Below are positions 17,993-27,706 of a DNA stretch of 64,000 nt, piece after piece. The DNA is taken from positions 3,055,501 through 3,119,500 of the forward strand of contig CP127080.1 in NCBI GenBank assembly GCA_030252795.1, written 5' to 3'. The notes under the pieces are model-generated. The model had not been told where the DNA came from, searched no databases, and was given only the letters and a program-made list of their open reading frames with translations. Each line of letters opens with the position of its first letter. The stretch's first letter is position 1. The translations under genes and the position numbers were made by a program. This DNA comes from Porticoccaceae bacterium LTM1 (GTDB lineage Bacteria; Pseudomonadota; Gammaproteobacteria; Pseudomonadales; Porticoccaceae).

Positions 17993-18436
17993 GTGAGCTC
18001 AGAGTGGACCGTTGGCCGGGTGGCCAACCGCTGTGGTGTAAAAATCAGTACGTTGCATTTTTACGAACAGAAAGGGTTGATCCAAAGTACACGCAATGCC
18101 GGCAATCAGAGGCGCTACAAACCGGATGTATTGCGGCGGGTATCGGTGATCAAGGCCGCCCAGAAAATGGGGATTAGTCTCGCCTCCATTAAAGAGGCTT
18201 TTGAGTCCTTGCCTGACGAAAGAACCCCGACCGTGAAAGACTGGGCCAAACTTTCTCGTCACTGGCAGGCTGAACTCAACGAGCGAATAGCCTATCTGGA
18301 ACGTTTACGGGATTCGCTCACGGGTTGCATCGGTTGCGGCTGCCTGTCTTTGAGCAAATGCCCAATCTACAACAGTGAGGATCGACTGGCAGAAAAGGGC
18401 AGTGGGCCGGTGATACTGGAACTGAAAGACCAATAA
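17993..18436 (+). CDS. soxR: Redox-sensitive transcriptional activator SoxR
   Basis: A 147-residue MerR-family dimeric regulator carrying a [2Fe-2S] cluster. It has the winged helix (TVGRVANRCGVKISTLHFYEQKGL), a long dimerisation helix and the cluster ligands C112, C115, C117 and C123 in the diagnostic CIGCGCLSLSKC motif. Oxidation of the cluster by redox-active compounds turns on target promoters. GTG start at 17993 after CAGGAG. No soxS is present. As in non-enteric bacteria, SoxR probably acts directly, here on the divergent VOC gene. Confidence 0.97.
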   Translation: MSSEWTVGRVANRCGVKISTLHFYEQKGLIQSTRNAGNQRRYKPDVLRRVSVIKAAQKMGISLASIKEAFESLPDERTPTVKDWAKLSRHWQAELNERIAYLERLRDSLTGCIGCGCLSLSKCPIYNSEDRLAEKGSGPVILELKDQ

Positions 18437-18460
18437 CCGGCGTTGGACTTTTAACTTCGA

Positions 18461-19378
<918 letters not shown>

Positions 19379-19389
19379 TCAGGAGGAAT

Positions 19390-19516
19390 TGAAAAGTCGC
19401 TGGATAGCTTCGCTTCGCAATGACAACTTAATTGCGGGGCGAATGATACCACTTGTGGGGGACGCAATGTGGTCGCTTCAAAGTCGCTGGATTATTTCGT
19501 TCTGCTCGTAATGACA
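19390..19516. repeat. Two copies of a short extragenic repeat
   Basis: AAGTCGCTGGAT followed by a TTCG-rich spacer and AATGACA occurs at about 19394-19425 and again at about 19480-19516. The form (CTGGAT, TTCGCTTCGC, AATGACA) resembles a widespread extragenic repeat of proteobacteria. The interval between tsaC and hemF holds nothing else recognisable. Confidence 0.6.
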
Positions 19517-19533
19517 GGCTACAAAAAAATCGT

Positions 19534-20118
19534 TCAGGCGGGGCGAATAATCTCGCCGCTGATCAGGTCTCGAATTTCGGTTGGCTTGGCTTGTTTGCCC
19601 AACGGACCGTCAACAATGGCGGCCAGACCTTCCGGAAAGTAGCTGGCCACTTCATCGGCCGTTTTTGCCGGTGGTTGACCATGGGGATTGGCAGAGGTCG
19701 ACACCAGTGGGCTTCCAAAAGCATCGCACAGGGCTGCGGCGACCGGATGATCGGTAACCCGAACTGCCAGTGTATTCCTACCGCCGGTAACCCAATCGGG
19801 TGCCTGGCCATTATTCGGAATCAGCCAGGTCACCGGGCCAGGCCAGGTGGCAGCCATAGTGGCGCGTTGTTCTTCGCTGAGACCAATCAGGTAGAACTCC
19901 AACTGCTCGATACGGCTGGCAATCAAAATCATGCCCATGCCTTTTTCGCGCTGTTTGAGATTCAGGATATTTTCGCAGGCTTGCTGCCTGTCCGGGTCGC
20001 AACCGAGACCATAGACGGCTTCGGTGGGGTAGGCGATGACGCCGCCCGCGCGTAGGGCGGAGGCGGCGACTTCCAGATTGGGATCAGATCTTTTCAAAGA
20101 ACAATCCCTATCCGACAT
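19534..20118 (-). CDS. tsaC: Threonylcarbamoyl-AMP synthase
   Basis: Makes threonylcarbamoyl-AMP from threonine, bicarbonate and ATP for the t6A37 modification of ANN-decoding tRNAs. The 194-residue YrdC domain shows GGVIAYPTEAVYGLGCDP near the N-terminus and the conserved WPGPVTWLIP, LAVRVTDHPVA, PLVSTSANPHGQP and KPTEIRDL blocks. Length fits stand-alone TsaC. Its start overlaps the purE stop by one base (TAATG arrangement), so it is coupled to purE. Confidence 0.96.
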   Translation of the reverse strand: MSDRDCSLKRSDPNLEVAASALRAGGVIAYPTEAVYGLGCDPDRQQACENILNLKQREKGMGMILIASRIEQLEFYLIGLSEEQRATMAATWPGPVTWLIPNNGQAPDWVTGGRNTLAVRVTDHPVAAALCDAFGSPLVSTSANPHGQPPAKTADEVASYFPEGLAAIVDGPLGKQAKPTEIRDLISGEIIRPA

Positions 20119-20624
20119 TACATAGAGGCCAGTTTTTCTTGCAGAGCGGCGTCTTTGGCAACAACGGCCTGGGCGTTGGCTTCGCGCTCTTCAACCAGCT
20201 TCTTGTGCATCTCGGCATCGGCAACACCGATGATTTGAGCTGCCAGGTAAGCGGCGTTTTTGGCACCGGCTTTACCGATAGCAACGGTTGCAACCGGAAT
20301 ACCGCCTGGCATTTGAACGGTAGACAGCAACGCGTCCAGACCATCCAGAGAGCCATTGATCGGCACACCGATAACCGGCTTCAGGGTGTTGGCAGAAACA
20401 GCGCCAGCCAAGTGAGCGGCCATACCGGCAGCACAAATGAACGCGGCACATCCGCGGGCGTCGGCATCTTTAACGTAGTTGTGGGTCTGAACCGGCGTGC
20501 GGTGCGCAGAAGAAACCTTCATTTCGAACGGAATGTCGAACTTTTTCAGGATCTCAACGCTCGCTTCCATTACCGGCAGGTCGGAATCGGAACCCATCAA
20601 AATTGCTACAAACGGCTTGCTCAT
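20118..20624 (-). CDS. purE: N5-carboxyaminoimidazole ribonucleotide mutase
   Basis: Converts N5-CAIR to CAIR in purine synthesis. The 168-residue class I PurE has the nucleotide loop MGSDSDLP, catalytic SAHRTP and the GMAAHLAGAVSANTLKPVIGVP block. Three starts are possible (GTG 20633, ATG 20630, ATG 20624); 20624 is best spaced from GGGAG. purK is not adjacent, unlike in many relatives, where purE is followed by purK. The next gene is tsaC. Confidence 0.96.
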   Translation of the reverse strand: MSKPFVAILMGSDSDLPVMEASVEILKKFDIPFEMKVSSAHRTPVQTHNYVKDADARGCAAFICAAGMAAHLAGAVSANTLKPVIGVPINGSLDGLDALLSTVQMPGGIPVATVAIGKAGAKNAAYLAAQIIGVADAEMHKKLVEEREANAQAVVAKDAALQEKLASM

Positions 20625-20893
20625 GGTCATCACTCCCGTGAGTCGATTTTGGAAAACCGCGCAGGCTACCTGAAGCGCTGTTTTTTGGCAAATTTATTTT
20701 CCATAAAACCCTACACTTTCTGTGACAATTGCCGGTGATCGCCACTCAATCGCAACCAGTTTGACCCATATTGGTCAATTGGTTTTAGAGTGGCTGAATA
20801 ATAATCTTATCGATACTATCCAGTGCGGGCTTTAACGTGAAAGTAGTTTATAGGCCAATTTTGTGCGTGGTGCCTGCTCATCTATTTCCATTG
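20625..20893. other. Intergenic region with a TTGACC-N5-GGTCAA palindrome
   Basis: A roughly 270-bp gap between purE and dprA, both minus. It holds no gene I can support. A small palindrome TTGACC-N5-GGTCAA at about 20761-20778 could be an operator in the purE leader region. It does not match the PurR consensus. Confidence 0.4.
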
Positions 20894-21988
20894 CTACTTC
20901 ACCCGCAGGTAACGACCGGCATCCTGCTGCAACAGGCCCTTCAGCTCTAGATCCATCAAGGTGCTGGTAAGTCTCGGGGTATCCATCCCGGAGTGGGAAA
21001 TCAGGGCATCAAAGTCCACCGGGTCGAAACCCAGTAAATCGAGTAGCTTTTTCTCCTGCAAATTCAGTTCGGGGCGGGCATTGGTGTTCGAGGAGAGTTC
21101 CTGTTTTTTCAGCTCAAGCATACCGCCCAGTTGATCGCCGATATCTTCAACGCACTCCACCAGGGTTGCGCCATCGCGAATCAATTGATGGCAACCATGG
21201 GCAACCGGGCTGTGCACCGAACCGGGCATGGCAAACACTTCGCGTCCCTGTTCCATTGCACAGCGGGCGGTGATCAGCGAGCCGCTTTTGCGCGCCGCCT
21301 CAACCACCAGCACCCCAAGGCTCAGACCACTGATGATTCGATTGCGCTGCGGAAAGAGTGACGGAAGGGGAGCTGTATCCGCCGGTTGCTCGGATACCAG
21401 TGTACCTCCCGACTCGAGAATTTCTTGGGCCAGCCGTTGGTGGATCCGAGGGTAGATATACTCAACCCCCGTTCCCAGTACTGCAATCGTCTTGCCGCCA
21501 TCCATGGCTCCTCGATGCGCCATGCCATCGATACCTATAGCCAATCCGCTGGTGATGGTAAATCCGCAATAACTCAGTTCACGAGCAAACGCGCGAGCGG
21601 TTTCACCGCCCGACATGGTGTGTCGGCGACTGCCAACGATACCAAGCTGGGGCATCGACAGCAGAGATACATCCCCTTTCACATACAAAAGCGGTGGCGG
21701 AGTGTGAATCTCTTTCAGCAGCTTTGGATAATCCGGTGAGGTAATTGGCAACAGTGTGGTTCCTTCACCGGGTTGTTCATCGGCAAAGGGGATATGAAGT
21801 CGCCCCTGATCACGGCGTGTCAGCAAACGATCCAGAGCCGTTTCGGGCAGTGCAACTGACAACTCGCTTTCCGATGCATCAAGTGCAGATTGATAATCGC
21901 CAAAGTGATGCCAGAGGCTGACCAGTTGAGTGGTACTGAGGTTGGCTACCCGTTGTAACCAGAGAATGGCATGAATTTCCTTTTCCAT
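20894..21988 (-). CDS. dprA: DNA-processing protein DprA
   Basis: Loads RecA on incoming single-stranded DNA during natural transformation. The 364-residue protein has an N-terminal SAM-like helical domain, the Rossmann-like core with LGIVGSRRHTMSGGETARAFA, GLAIGIDGMAHRGAM and the FPQRNRIISGLS block that binds ssDNA, and a C-terminal winged-helix domain (LLGFDPVDFDALISHSG). AGGGA precedes the ATG at 21988. Position next to the LysM gene and def is canonical in gammaproteobacteria. Confidence 0.97.
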   Translation of the reverse strand: MEKEIHAILWLQRVANLSTTQLVSLWHHFGDYQSALDASESELSVALPETALDRLLTRRDQGRLHIPFADEQPGEGTTLLPITSPDYPKLLKEIHTPPPLLYVKGDVSLLSMPQLGIVGSRRHTMSGGETARAFARELSYCGFTITSGLAIGIDGMAHRGAMDGGKTIAVLGTGVEYIYPRIHQRLAQEILESGGTLVSEQPADTAPLPSLFPQRNRIISGLSLGVLVVEAARKSGSLITARCAMEQGREVFAMPGSVHSPVAHGCHQLIRDGATLVECVEDIGDQLGGMLELKKQELSSNTNARPELNLQEKKLLDLLGFDPVDFDALISHSGMDTPRLTSTLMDLELKGLLQQDAGRYLRVK

Positions 21989-22036
21989 AAAAACTCCCTG
22001 TAAATATGCGAAAGCTACTGTCAGTGTAGCCGCATT

Positions 22037-22066
22037 AAAAAAGGGCTGGCAATGCCAACCCTTTTT
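22037..22066 (-). terminator. Terminator of the LysM gene
   Basis: AAGGGCTGGC / GCCAACCCTT stem with one mismatch and an AAT loop, flanked by A-runs and T-runs. Read on the minus strand it ends in six T residues. Confidence 0.85.
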
Positions 22067-22081
22067 AGATGTGCGCAGCCC

Positions 22082-23095
22082 TTAGGGGTTGCGTACCAGA
22101 TCCATCACTTTGAGTGGACGGTCGGCGCTCATCACCAGACCGTAACTCATCTTTTCAAAAGTGCGGAACACCATTACCAGTCCAGCTCTTTCAGGTGGAA
22201 GTGTTACCAGGTCCCCGGCAACGCGGTCCCGTACTGTTTCACCTTTCTTGTAAATCGCCAGAATATTTCCGTCTTCAATACCGTCGCGACCGCCCTTGTT
22301 GAGCGCCACAACATCGAGGTGGCCCACCTGGGTTAAACCATCTTCGACGCCCATGATCAGGCCATCGATATCCTGCTCAGGTGCACTGGGGTAGAAAATA
22401 CTTTCCAGCTTGCGCTCTTCAAACGGCAGCAGGCGATCTTCCAGACGAATCTCTTCCACACTGCGAGTAGTGCCGAAGGTAGTGATGTCATCGTTCAGCG
22501 CTTTCAATTTGCCTGTACCGATGTCCTTGGCGCGAATACCAAGTACTTCACCGGTTGCAGGGTCAACGTAGGGATCACCTTTACGGTAAACACCATAGAC
22601 CGGTACGTTCTCATCGATATCACCGCGGGCGTAGAAGTCCTGGCCTGCTCCGGTAAGAATGTGCTGCTCTGCACCTGCCACCACATAAGGTGCAGCTTCC
22701 AGTACGCCTTCATCAACAACCCGGTTGCGAGTCAGGAAGTGGTCAATTACATCGCGGGGCAATGCCGAAATGGCTTCAGCATGAGGCATTTCGCGAATTT
22801 CCGGGCTCAGCTTGACGTCGCGGCTGCGTTCAACAGTCAAACGCGGCTTGCCGTCAATGTACACAAGCTTGATGATGTCACCCGGGTAAATCAGGTGAGG
22901 GTTTCGTACCTGTGGATTAACATGCCATATCTCAGGCCATAACCACGGCGTCTTCAGGAAATGCTCGGAAATATCCCACAGGGTATCCCCTTTTTTGACT
23001 GTGTAACGGTCTGGAACATCGTTAAAGGGAGCATCTGCGGCCAGCGCTGCAAACGCCAGTAAGGCAAATATGCCGCCTGTTATTGCTTTTTTCAT
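22082..23095 (-). CDS. LysM domain periplasmic protein
   Basis: A 337-residue exported protein. A signal peptide (to about residue 20, LAALAADAP) is followed by one LysM domain at about 30-80 (YTVKKGDTLWDISEHFLKTP, then NPHLIYPGDIIKL). A conserved C-terminal region of unknown structure (GIRAKDIGTG, VVALNKGGRDGIEDGNILAIYKKG) follows. LysM binds peptidoglycan glycan strands. This family is almost always found beside dprA and divergent from def-fmt-rsmB in gammaproteobacteria, as here. Its role is unproven, probably envelope maintenance. Confidence 0.93.
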   Translation of the reverse strand: MKKAITGGIFALLAFAALAADAPFNDVPDRYTVKKGDTLWDISEHFLKTPWLWPEIWHVNPQVRNPHLIYPGDIIKLVYIDGKPRLTVERSRDVKLSPEIREMPHAEAISALPRDVIDHFLTRNRVVDEGVLEAAPYVVAGAEQHILTGAGQDFYARGDIDENVPVYGVYRKGDPYVDPATGEVLGIRAKDIGTGKLKALNDDITTFGTTRSVEEIRLEDRLLPFEERKLESIFYPSAPEQDIDGLIMGVEDGLTQVGHLDVVALNKGGRDGIEDGNILAIYKKGETVRDRVAGDLVTLPPERAGLVMVFRTFEKMSYGLVMSADRPLKVMDLVRNP

Positions 23096-23224
23096 TGCGA
23101 CCCGTCCTCTGGTGTATACTTATGCGTCTTGGGTTAAGTGGTTCGCTATTGGAATTACTTAGTGCACCGTTCTAATGGTAGCAGTGGTAAACTGCATTTT
23201 GCTAGAAGCTCATCACAAACGTCT

Positions 23225-23731
23225 ATGGCTATTTTAGAGATTCTTGAATTTCCTGATCCCCGTTTACGCAACGTCGCCAAACCTGTCGAGCAGGTAACCG
23301 ATGAAACTCGCCAGTTGATCGACGATATGTTCGAGACCATGTACGACGCGCCAGGTATCGGTCTGGCAGCTACTCAGGTGGATGTACACCAGCGTATTGT
23401 GGTGATGGATCTTTCCGAAGAACACGACCAGCCCATGGTGTTTATCAATCCGGAAGTGGAAGTGTTGGATGGCGACACCCGCGATTACGACGAGGGATGC
23501 CTGTCTGTACCGGGCTTCTACGAAACTGTTCAACGCCCTGAGCACATTCGTGTCAAAGCCCTGGATCGCGACGGCAAGCCATTTGAACTGGTACCGGACG
23601 GCCTGCTGGCGGTATGCATTCAGCACGAGCTGGATCATCTCGACGGCAAACTTTTCGTTGATTACCTGTCGCCCCTGAAACGCCAGCGCATTCGCACCAA
23701 GCTGGAAAAACAACAGCGCCGCCGCGCCTGA
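23225..23731 (+). CDS. def: Peptide deformylase
   Basis: Removes the formyl group from nascent protein N-termini using an active-site metal. The three diagnostic motifs are intact in 168 residues: GIGLAATQ (44-51), EGCLS (90-94, C92 ligand) and HELDH (134-138, H134 and H138 ligands with catalytic E135). The start at 23225 gives the standard [15 protein letters not shown]; a longer frame from 23138 is not supported. First gene of the def-fmt-rsmB unit. Confidence 0.98.
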   Translation: MAILEILEFPDPRLRNVAKPVEQVTDETRQLIDDMFETMYDAPGIGLAATQVDVHQRIVVMDLSEEHDQPMVFINPEVEVLDGDTRDYDEGCLSVPGFYETVQRPEHIRVKALDRDGKPFELVPDGLLAVCIQHELDHLDGKLFVDYLSPLKRQRIRTKLEKQQRRRA

Positions 23732-23764
23732 TAGCGCAGCGGCATCTGACAAGCTACCGAATCC

Positions 23765-24727
23765 ATGACAGATTTTTCTGATACTCGCCTGCGCGTTATC
23801 TTCGCAGGCACCCCCGATTTTGCCGCTTACCACCTCAAGGCATTGCTCGACGATGGCGATCACGACGTGGTGGCTGTCTACACCCAGCCGGATCGCCCCA
23901 AAGGACGCGGCAAACAGTTGGCCGCCAGCCCGGTGAAAGAGTTGGCACTGGAGCACGGACTCCCGGTTTACCAGCCGCTGTCCCTGAAAGACGCCGACGC
24001 CCAACAACAACTGGCTGATCTGAATGCCGACATCATGGTGGTAGTGGCCTACGGCCTGTTGCTGCCCAAGGCAGTGCTGGACACCCCTCGACTCGGCTGC
24101 ATTAACGTGCACGCCTCACTGCTGCCACGGTGGCGCGGTGCAGCTCCCATTCAACGCGCCATCGAAGCGGGCGATGCAGAAACCGGCGTCACCATCATGC
24201 AGATGGATGTTGGGCTAGACACCGGCGATATGCTGATCAAGGCCACCACCCCCATTGATCAACACGACACCGCAGCCAGCCTGCATGACAAGCTAGCCGA
24301 GCTGGGAAGGCCGGCACTTTTGACAGCTCTGGAGCAACTGGCAGAGGGAGAGGCTCGCCCCAAAAAACAGGACGACGCTCTGGCCAATTACGCCAGCAAA
24401 CTCAGCAAGGAAGAGGCACTGATCGATTGGCAGCAACCAGCGGTTGAGATCGACCGCAAGGTGCGCGCTTTCAATCCGTTCCCGGTGGCCACAACCGATG
24501 TAGGCGACCAGCGCGTACGCATCTGGGCAGCTGAACCACTGGCGGACAGCGGCACACCCGGCAAGGTATTGCGCGCCGACAGCCTCGGTATCGTAGTGGG
24601 CTGCGGCAAAGGCAGCCTCTGCATCACCGAGTTGCAATTGCCGGGAAAAAAACGACTCACCGCCGCGGAAGTATTGCGCGGCAATGCCGAGCTGTTTGCT
24701 CCCGGCATCCAACTGGGTAACAACTGA
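23765..24727 (+). CDS. fmt: Methionyl-tRNA formyltransferase
   Basis: Formylates initiator Met-tRNA with 10-formyl-THF. The 320-residue protein has the N-terminal formyltransferase fold ([35 protein letters not shown], with the catalytic N-H-D set) and a C-terminal OB-like domain. It follows def by 33 bp and overlaps rsmB by one base (TGATG), the classical order. Confidence 0.98.
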   Translation: MTDFSDTRLRVIFAGTPDFAAYHLKALLDDGDHDVVAVYTQPDRPKGRGKQLAASPVKELALEHGLPVYQPLSLKDADAQQQLADLNADIMVVVAYGLLLPKAVLDTPRLGCINVHASLLPRWRGAAPIQRAIEAGDAETGVTIMQMDVGLDTGDMLIKATTPIDQHDTAASLHDKLAELGRPALLTALEQLAEGEARPKKQDDALANYASKLSKEEALIDWQQPAVEIDRKVRAFNPFPVATTDVGDQRVRIWAAEPLADSGTPGKVLRADSLGIVVGCGKGSLCITELQLPGKKRLTAAEVLRGNAELFAPGIQLGNN

Positions 24728-26034
24728 TGGACGTTCGGGTCGCCGCCGCCAAAGTTATCGCCGCGACCCTGCGCGAACAGGCCTCGCTGGCAACATTGAT
24801 TCCCGAGTACCAGTGCAAAGTCAAAGCACGCGATCGTGCGCTGCTGCAAGAACTCTGCTTTGGCACACTGCGCCATTTCCCGAAATTGGAAGCCATACTC
24901 GGTAAATTACTGGCCAAACCGTTCAAGGCAAAAGACACCGATGTTCTGGCGGTCTTGGCTTGTGCCCTCTACCAGCTCAACGAAACCCGTATTCCAGCAC
25001 ACGCTGCCATCGGCGAATCGGTACAAGCCACTGTTGGCCTGAAAAAAATCTGGGCAAAGGGACTCGTTAATGGCGTGCTGCGCCGTTACCAACGCGAGCA
25101 GGATGAGATTCTCCACTCACTGGCCGGCAATCCGGCTGTTGCAACCGCGCACCCCAAGTGGCTGCGAGACGCCATCCAAACCGCCTGGCCAGATCAGGCG
25201 GCCACCATTTTTGCCGCCAACAATGATCGCGCACCGATGACCCTGCGCATTAATCAGCAGCGAACTGACAGGGAAAGTTACGCCAAATTACTCGAACAGG
25301 CAGGGATCGACCACAAAGCTTCAGATGTTGCCCCGTCTGCCATAATCCTGGCAGCCCCCATGGAGGTAACCGCTCTGCCGCACTTTGCAGACGGCTGGGT
25401 CAGCATTCAGGATGAGGCGGCGCAACTCTCTGGTCACCTGCTGGACGTCAGCTCCGGCCAAATGGTGCTGGACGCTTGCAGTGCTCCCGGTGGCAAAACC
25501 TGCCATCTGTTGGAACAGTGTGATGACCTGCAACTGACGGCGCTCGATATTGACGAAGAGCGCTTGCAGCGTGTTCAGGAAAACCTGGATCGCCTGCACC
25601 TGAACGCCAAACTGATGGCCTGCGACGCAGCCGACACCAACAGCTGGTGGGACGACCAGCAGTTTGATCGCATCCTGCTGGACGCCCCCTGTTCCGCCAC
25701 CGGTGTGATTCGTCGCCATCCAGACATCAAAGTGCTGCGCCGCCACGAAGATATTGCTAAGCTGGCCGAAATTCAGGCGAACCTGCTGGATGCGCTCTGG
25801 CCACTGCTGAAACCGGGCGGAAAATTGCTTTACGCTACCTGTTCGGTTTTGCCGACGGAAAACAGTGATACTGTGTCGGCATTTCTGGCCCGTCAACCAA
25901 GTGCCAGCGAACTGCCTCTGCCGGACTATTTCGGCATGGCAGCACAACATGGTCGCCAGCTGTTGCCACAGACCGGCGGCCACGATGGTTTTTACTATGC
26001 CTTGCTCACTAAAACAGATGTCGGGGCATGCTAA
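24727..26034 (+). CDS. rsmB: 16S rRNA (cytosine-967-C5) methyltransferase
   Basis: Methylates C967 of 16S rRNA with SAM. The 435-residue protein has an N-terminal NusB-like RNA-binding domain (about 1-135) and a C-terminal Rossmann methyltransferase. It shows the SAM motif DACSAPGGKTCHLLE, the two catalytic cysteines (DAPCSATGVIRRHPD and LLYATCSVLPTEN) and the family C-terminus. Start overlaps the fmt stop, so it is cotranslated. Confidence 0.97.
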   Translation: MDVRVAAAKVIAATLREQASLATLIPEYQCKVKARDRALLQELCFGTLRHFPKLEAILGKLLAKPFKAKDTDVLAVLACALYQLNETRIPAHAAIGESVQATVGLKKIWAKGLVNGVLRRYQREQDEILHSLAGNPAVATAHPKWLRDAIQTAWPDQAATIFAANNDRAPMTLRINQQRTDRESYAKLLEQAGIDHKASDVAPSAIILAAPMEVTALPHFADGWVSIQDEAAQLSGHLLDVSSGQMVLDACSAPGGKTCHLLEQCDDLQLTALDIDEERLQRVQENLDRLHLNAKLMACDAADTNSWWDDQQFDRILLDAPCSATGVIRRHPDIKVLRRHEDIAKLAEIQANLLDALWPLLKPGGKLLYATCSVLPTENSDTVSAFLARQPSASELPLPDYFGMAAQHGRQLLPQTGGHDGFYYALLTKTDVGAC

Positions 26035-26103
26035 AGTTATTAATGCCTGTTAGCAGGCCATTACACAGCTGATTTTCACACTCAGAGTGATAAGAAGAAC
26101 AAT

Positions 26104-27498
26104 ATGAAAATTGTGATTCTCGGTGCCGGACAAGTTGGCGGCACACTGGCTGAACACCTCGCCCACGAACAGAACGATGTAACCCTGGTAGATACCGATG
26201 CGGGTCGCCTGAATGAACTGCGCGACCGCCTCGACATCGGCACAGTTCACGGCCACGCTTCCATTCCTTCAGTACTTAAACAGGCGGGTATTCAGGACGC
26301 TGACCTGCTTGTGGCGGTGACCTCTTTTGATGAAGTCAACATGGTCGCCTGCCAGATTGCCCATTCGCTGTTCCACACTCCCACCCGCATTGCCCGCATT
26401 CGCACACCCGGCTACACCGCCCCCGGTGTTGCTGAAGGACTATTCAACAAGGAACATGTGCCGGTAGATGTAGTAATTACCCCTGAACAGCTGGTCACCG
26501 AACATATTCGCCGCCTGATCGAACAGCCCGGTGCCCTGCAGGTGCTGGATTTTGCCGACGGTTCGGTGCAGTTAGTAGCAGTTCGCACCTATAAGGGCGG
26601 CACTTTAGTTGGTCACGAACTGAAGGAACTGCGCAATCACATGCCCGATGTGGACTCCCGTGTGGCGGCAATTTTCCGCAAGGACCGGCCGATCATGCCG
26701 GAAGGCGACACCGTGATCGAAGATGGCGATGAAGTATTCTTTATTGCCAACAAAAAGCACATTCGCAAAGTAATGAGCGAACTGCGTCGACTGGAAAAAC
26801 CCTACAAACGCCTGATGATCGCCGGTGGCGGTAATATCGGATTGCGCCTCGCCGCAGCGCTTGAGGGCAGCTACAACGTCAAAATTATCGAAATGAACGA
26901 AGAGCGCTGCCAGCAGCTCTCCGAAACCCTCAACCACGCCGTAGTCCTGCGCGGTCAGGCAGCCGACCAGGAGTTGATGCTGGAAGAGGGCATTGAATCG
27001 ACCGATGTATTCCTGGCCCTCACTAATAACGACGCTGCAAACATCATGGCGTCGATGCTGGCCAAGCGTCTCGGGGCTCGCAAGGTAATGACCCTGATCA
27101 ACACCCCGGCGTATGCCGACCTGGTGCAGGGCGGGGCGGTGGATATCGCCATCTCGCCACAGCAAGTCACCACTTCCAGCTTGCTGTCCTACGTGCGCAA
27201 AGGCGACACCGTCCATGTTCACTCGCTGCGTCGCGGTGCTGCCGAGGCCATCGAAATTATCGCCCATGGCGATCGTCGCTCATCAAAAGTGGTGGGCCGG
27301 GCTATTGAAGATATCAAATTGCCGCGAGGCGCCACCATCGGTGCCATCGTGCGGGAAGGCCCCAAGGGACAGGAAGTGATCATGGGCCACCACGACGTGG
27401 TGATCGAAAACGGCGACCACGTTATCGTATTCCTGGTGGACAAGCGATACACCAAAGATATCGAGAAGCTGTTTCAGGTTGGGTTTACGTTCTTCTGA
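26104..27498 (+). CDS. trkA: Trk potassium uptake regulator TrkA
   Basis: Cytoplasmic NAD(H)-binding gating subunit of the TrkH potassium channel. The 464-residue protein has two tandem RCK units: the first Rossmann fold begins [16 protein letters not shown] and the second [17 protein letters not shown], each followed by a TrkA_C domain. The start at 26104 is followed at once by the first beta strand, as expected. Follows rsmB by 69 bp and is separated from trkH by about 200 bp with tandem repeats. Confidence 0.98.
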   Translation: MKIVILGAGQVGGTLAEHLAHEQNDVTLVDTDAGRLNELRDRLDIGTVHGHASIPSVLKQAGIQDADLLVAVTSFDEVNMVACQIAHSLFHTPTRIARIRTPGYTAPGVAEGLFNKEHVPVDVVITPEQLVTEHIRRLIEQPGALQVLDFADGSVQLVAVRTYKGGTLVGHELKELRNHMPDVDSRVAAIFRKDRPIMPEGDTVIEDGDEVFFIANKKHIRKVMSELRRLEKPYKRLMIAGGGNIGLRLAAALEGSYNVKIIEMNEERCQQLSETLNHAVVLRGQAADQELMLEEGIESTDVFLALTNNDAANIMASMLAKRLGARKVMTLINTPAYADLVQGGAVDIAISPQQVTTSSLLSYVRKGDTVHVHSLRRGAAEAIEIIAHGDRRSSKVVGRAIEDIKLPRGATIGAIVREGPKGQEVIMGHHDVVIENGDHVIVFLVDKRYTKDIEKLFQVGFTFF

Positions 27499-27543
27499 TT
27501 GGGGGGAAGAGAGTGATTCGAGGCTCTGTGCATAGTTTGAGCG

Positions 27544-27675
27544 GTCGCACGTCGCACGTCGCACGTCGCACGCTTTTTCTGTGCCACCTCCCGAATCCTC
27601 TGCATAAAATCCACTCGATAATTTTTGATAATCATTACTGCCTCACTCGGCACCGCTCGCTGTTAGCGTGCGACG
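27544..27675. repeat. Tandem GTCGCAC heptamers with a distal inverted copy
   Basis: Four exact copies of GTCGCAC run from 27544 to 27571 and are followed by GCTTTTTC. A reverse-complement partner AGCGTGCGACG lies at 27665-27675, giving an 11-bp inverted repeat with about 90 nt between. It lies in the trkA-trkH gap, and folding could bring the arms together. Confidence 0.75.
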
Positions 27676-27706
27676 TGCGTCGTGAAGCATGCGACGGAAG
27701 TTTCTG

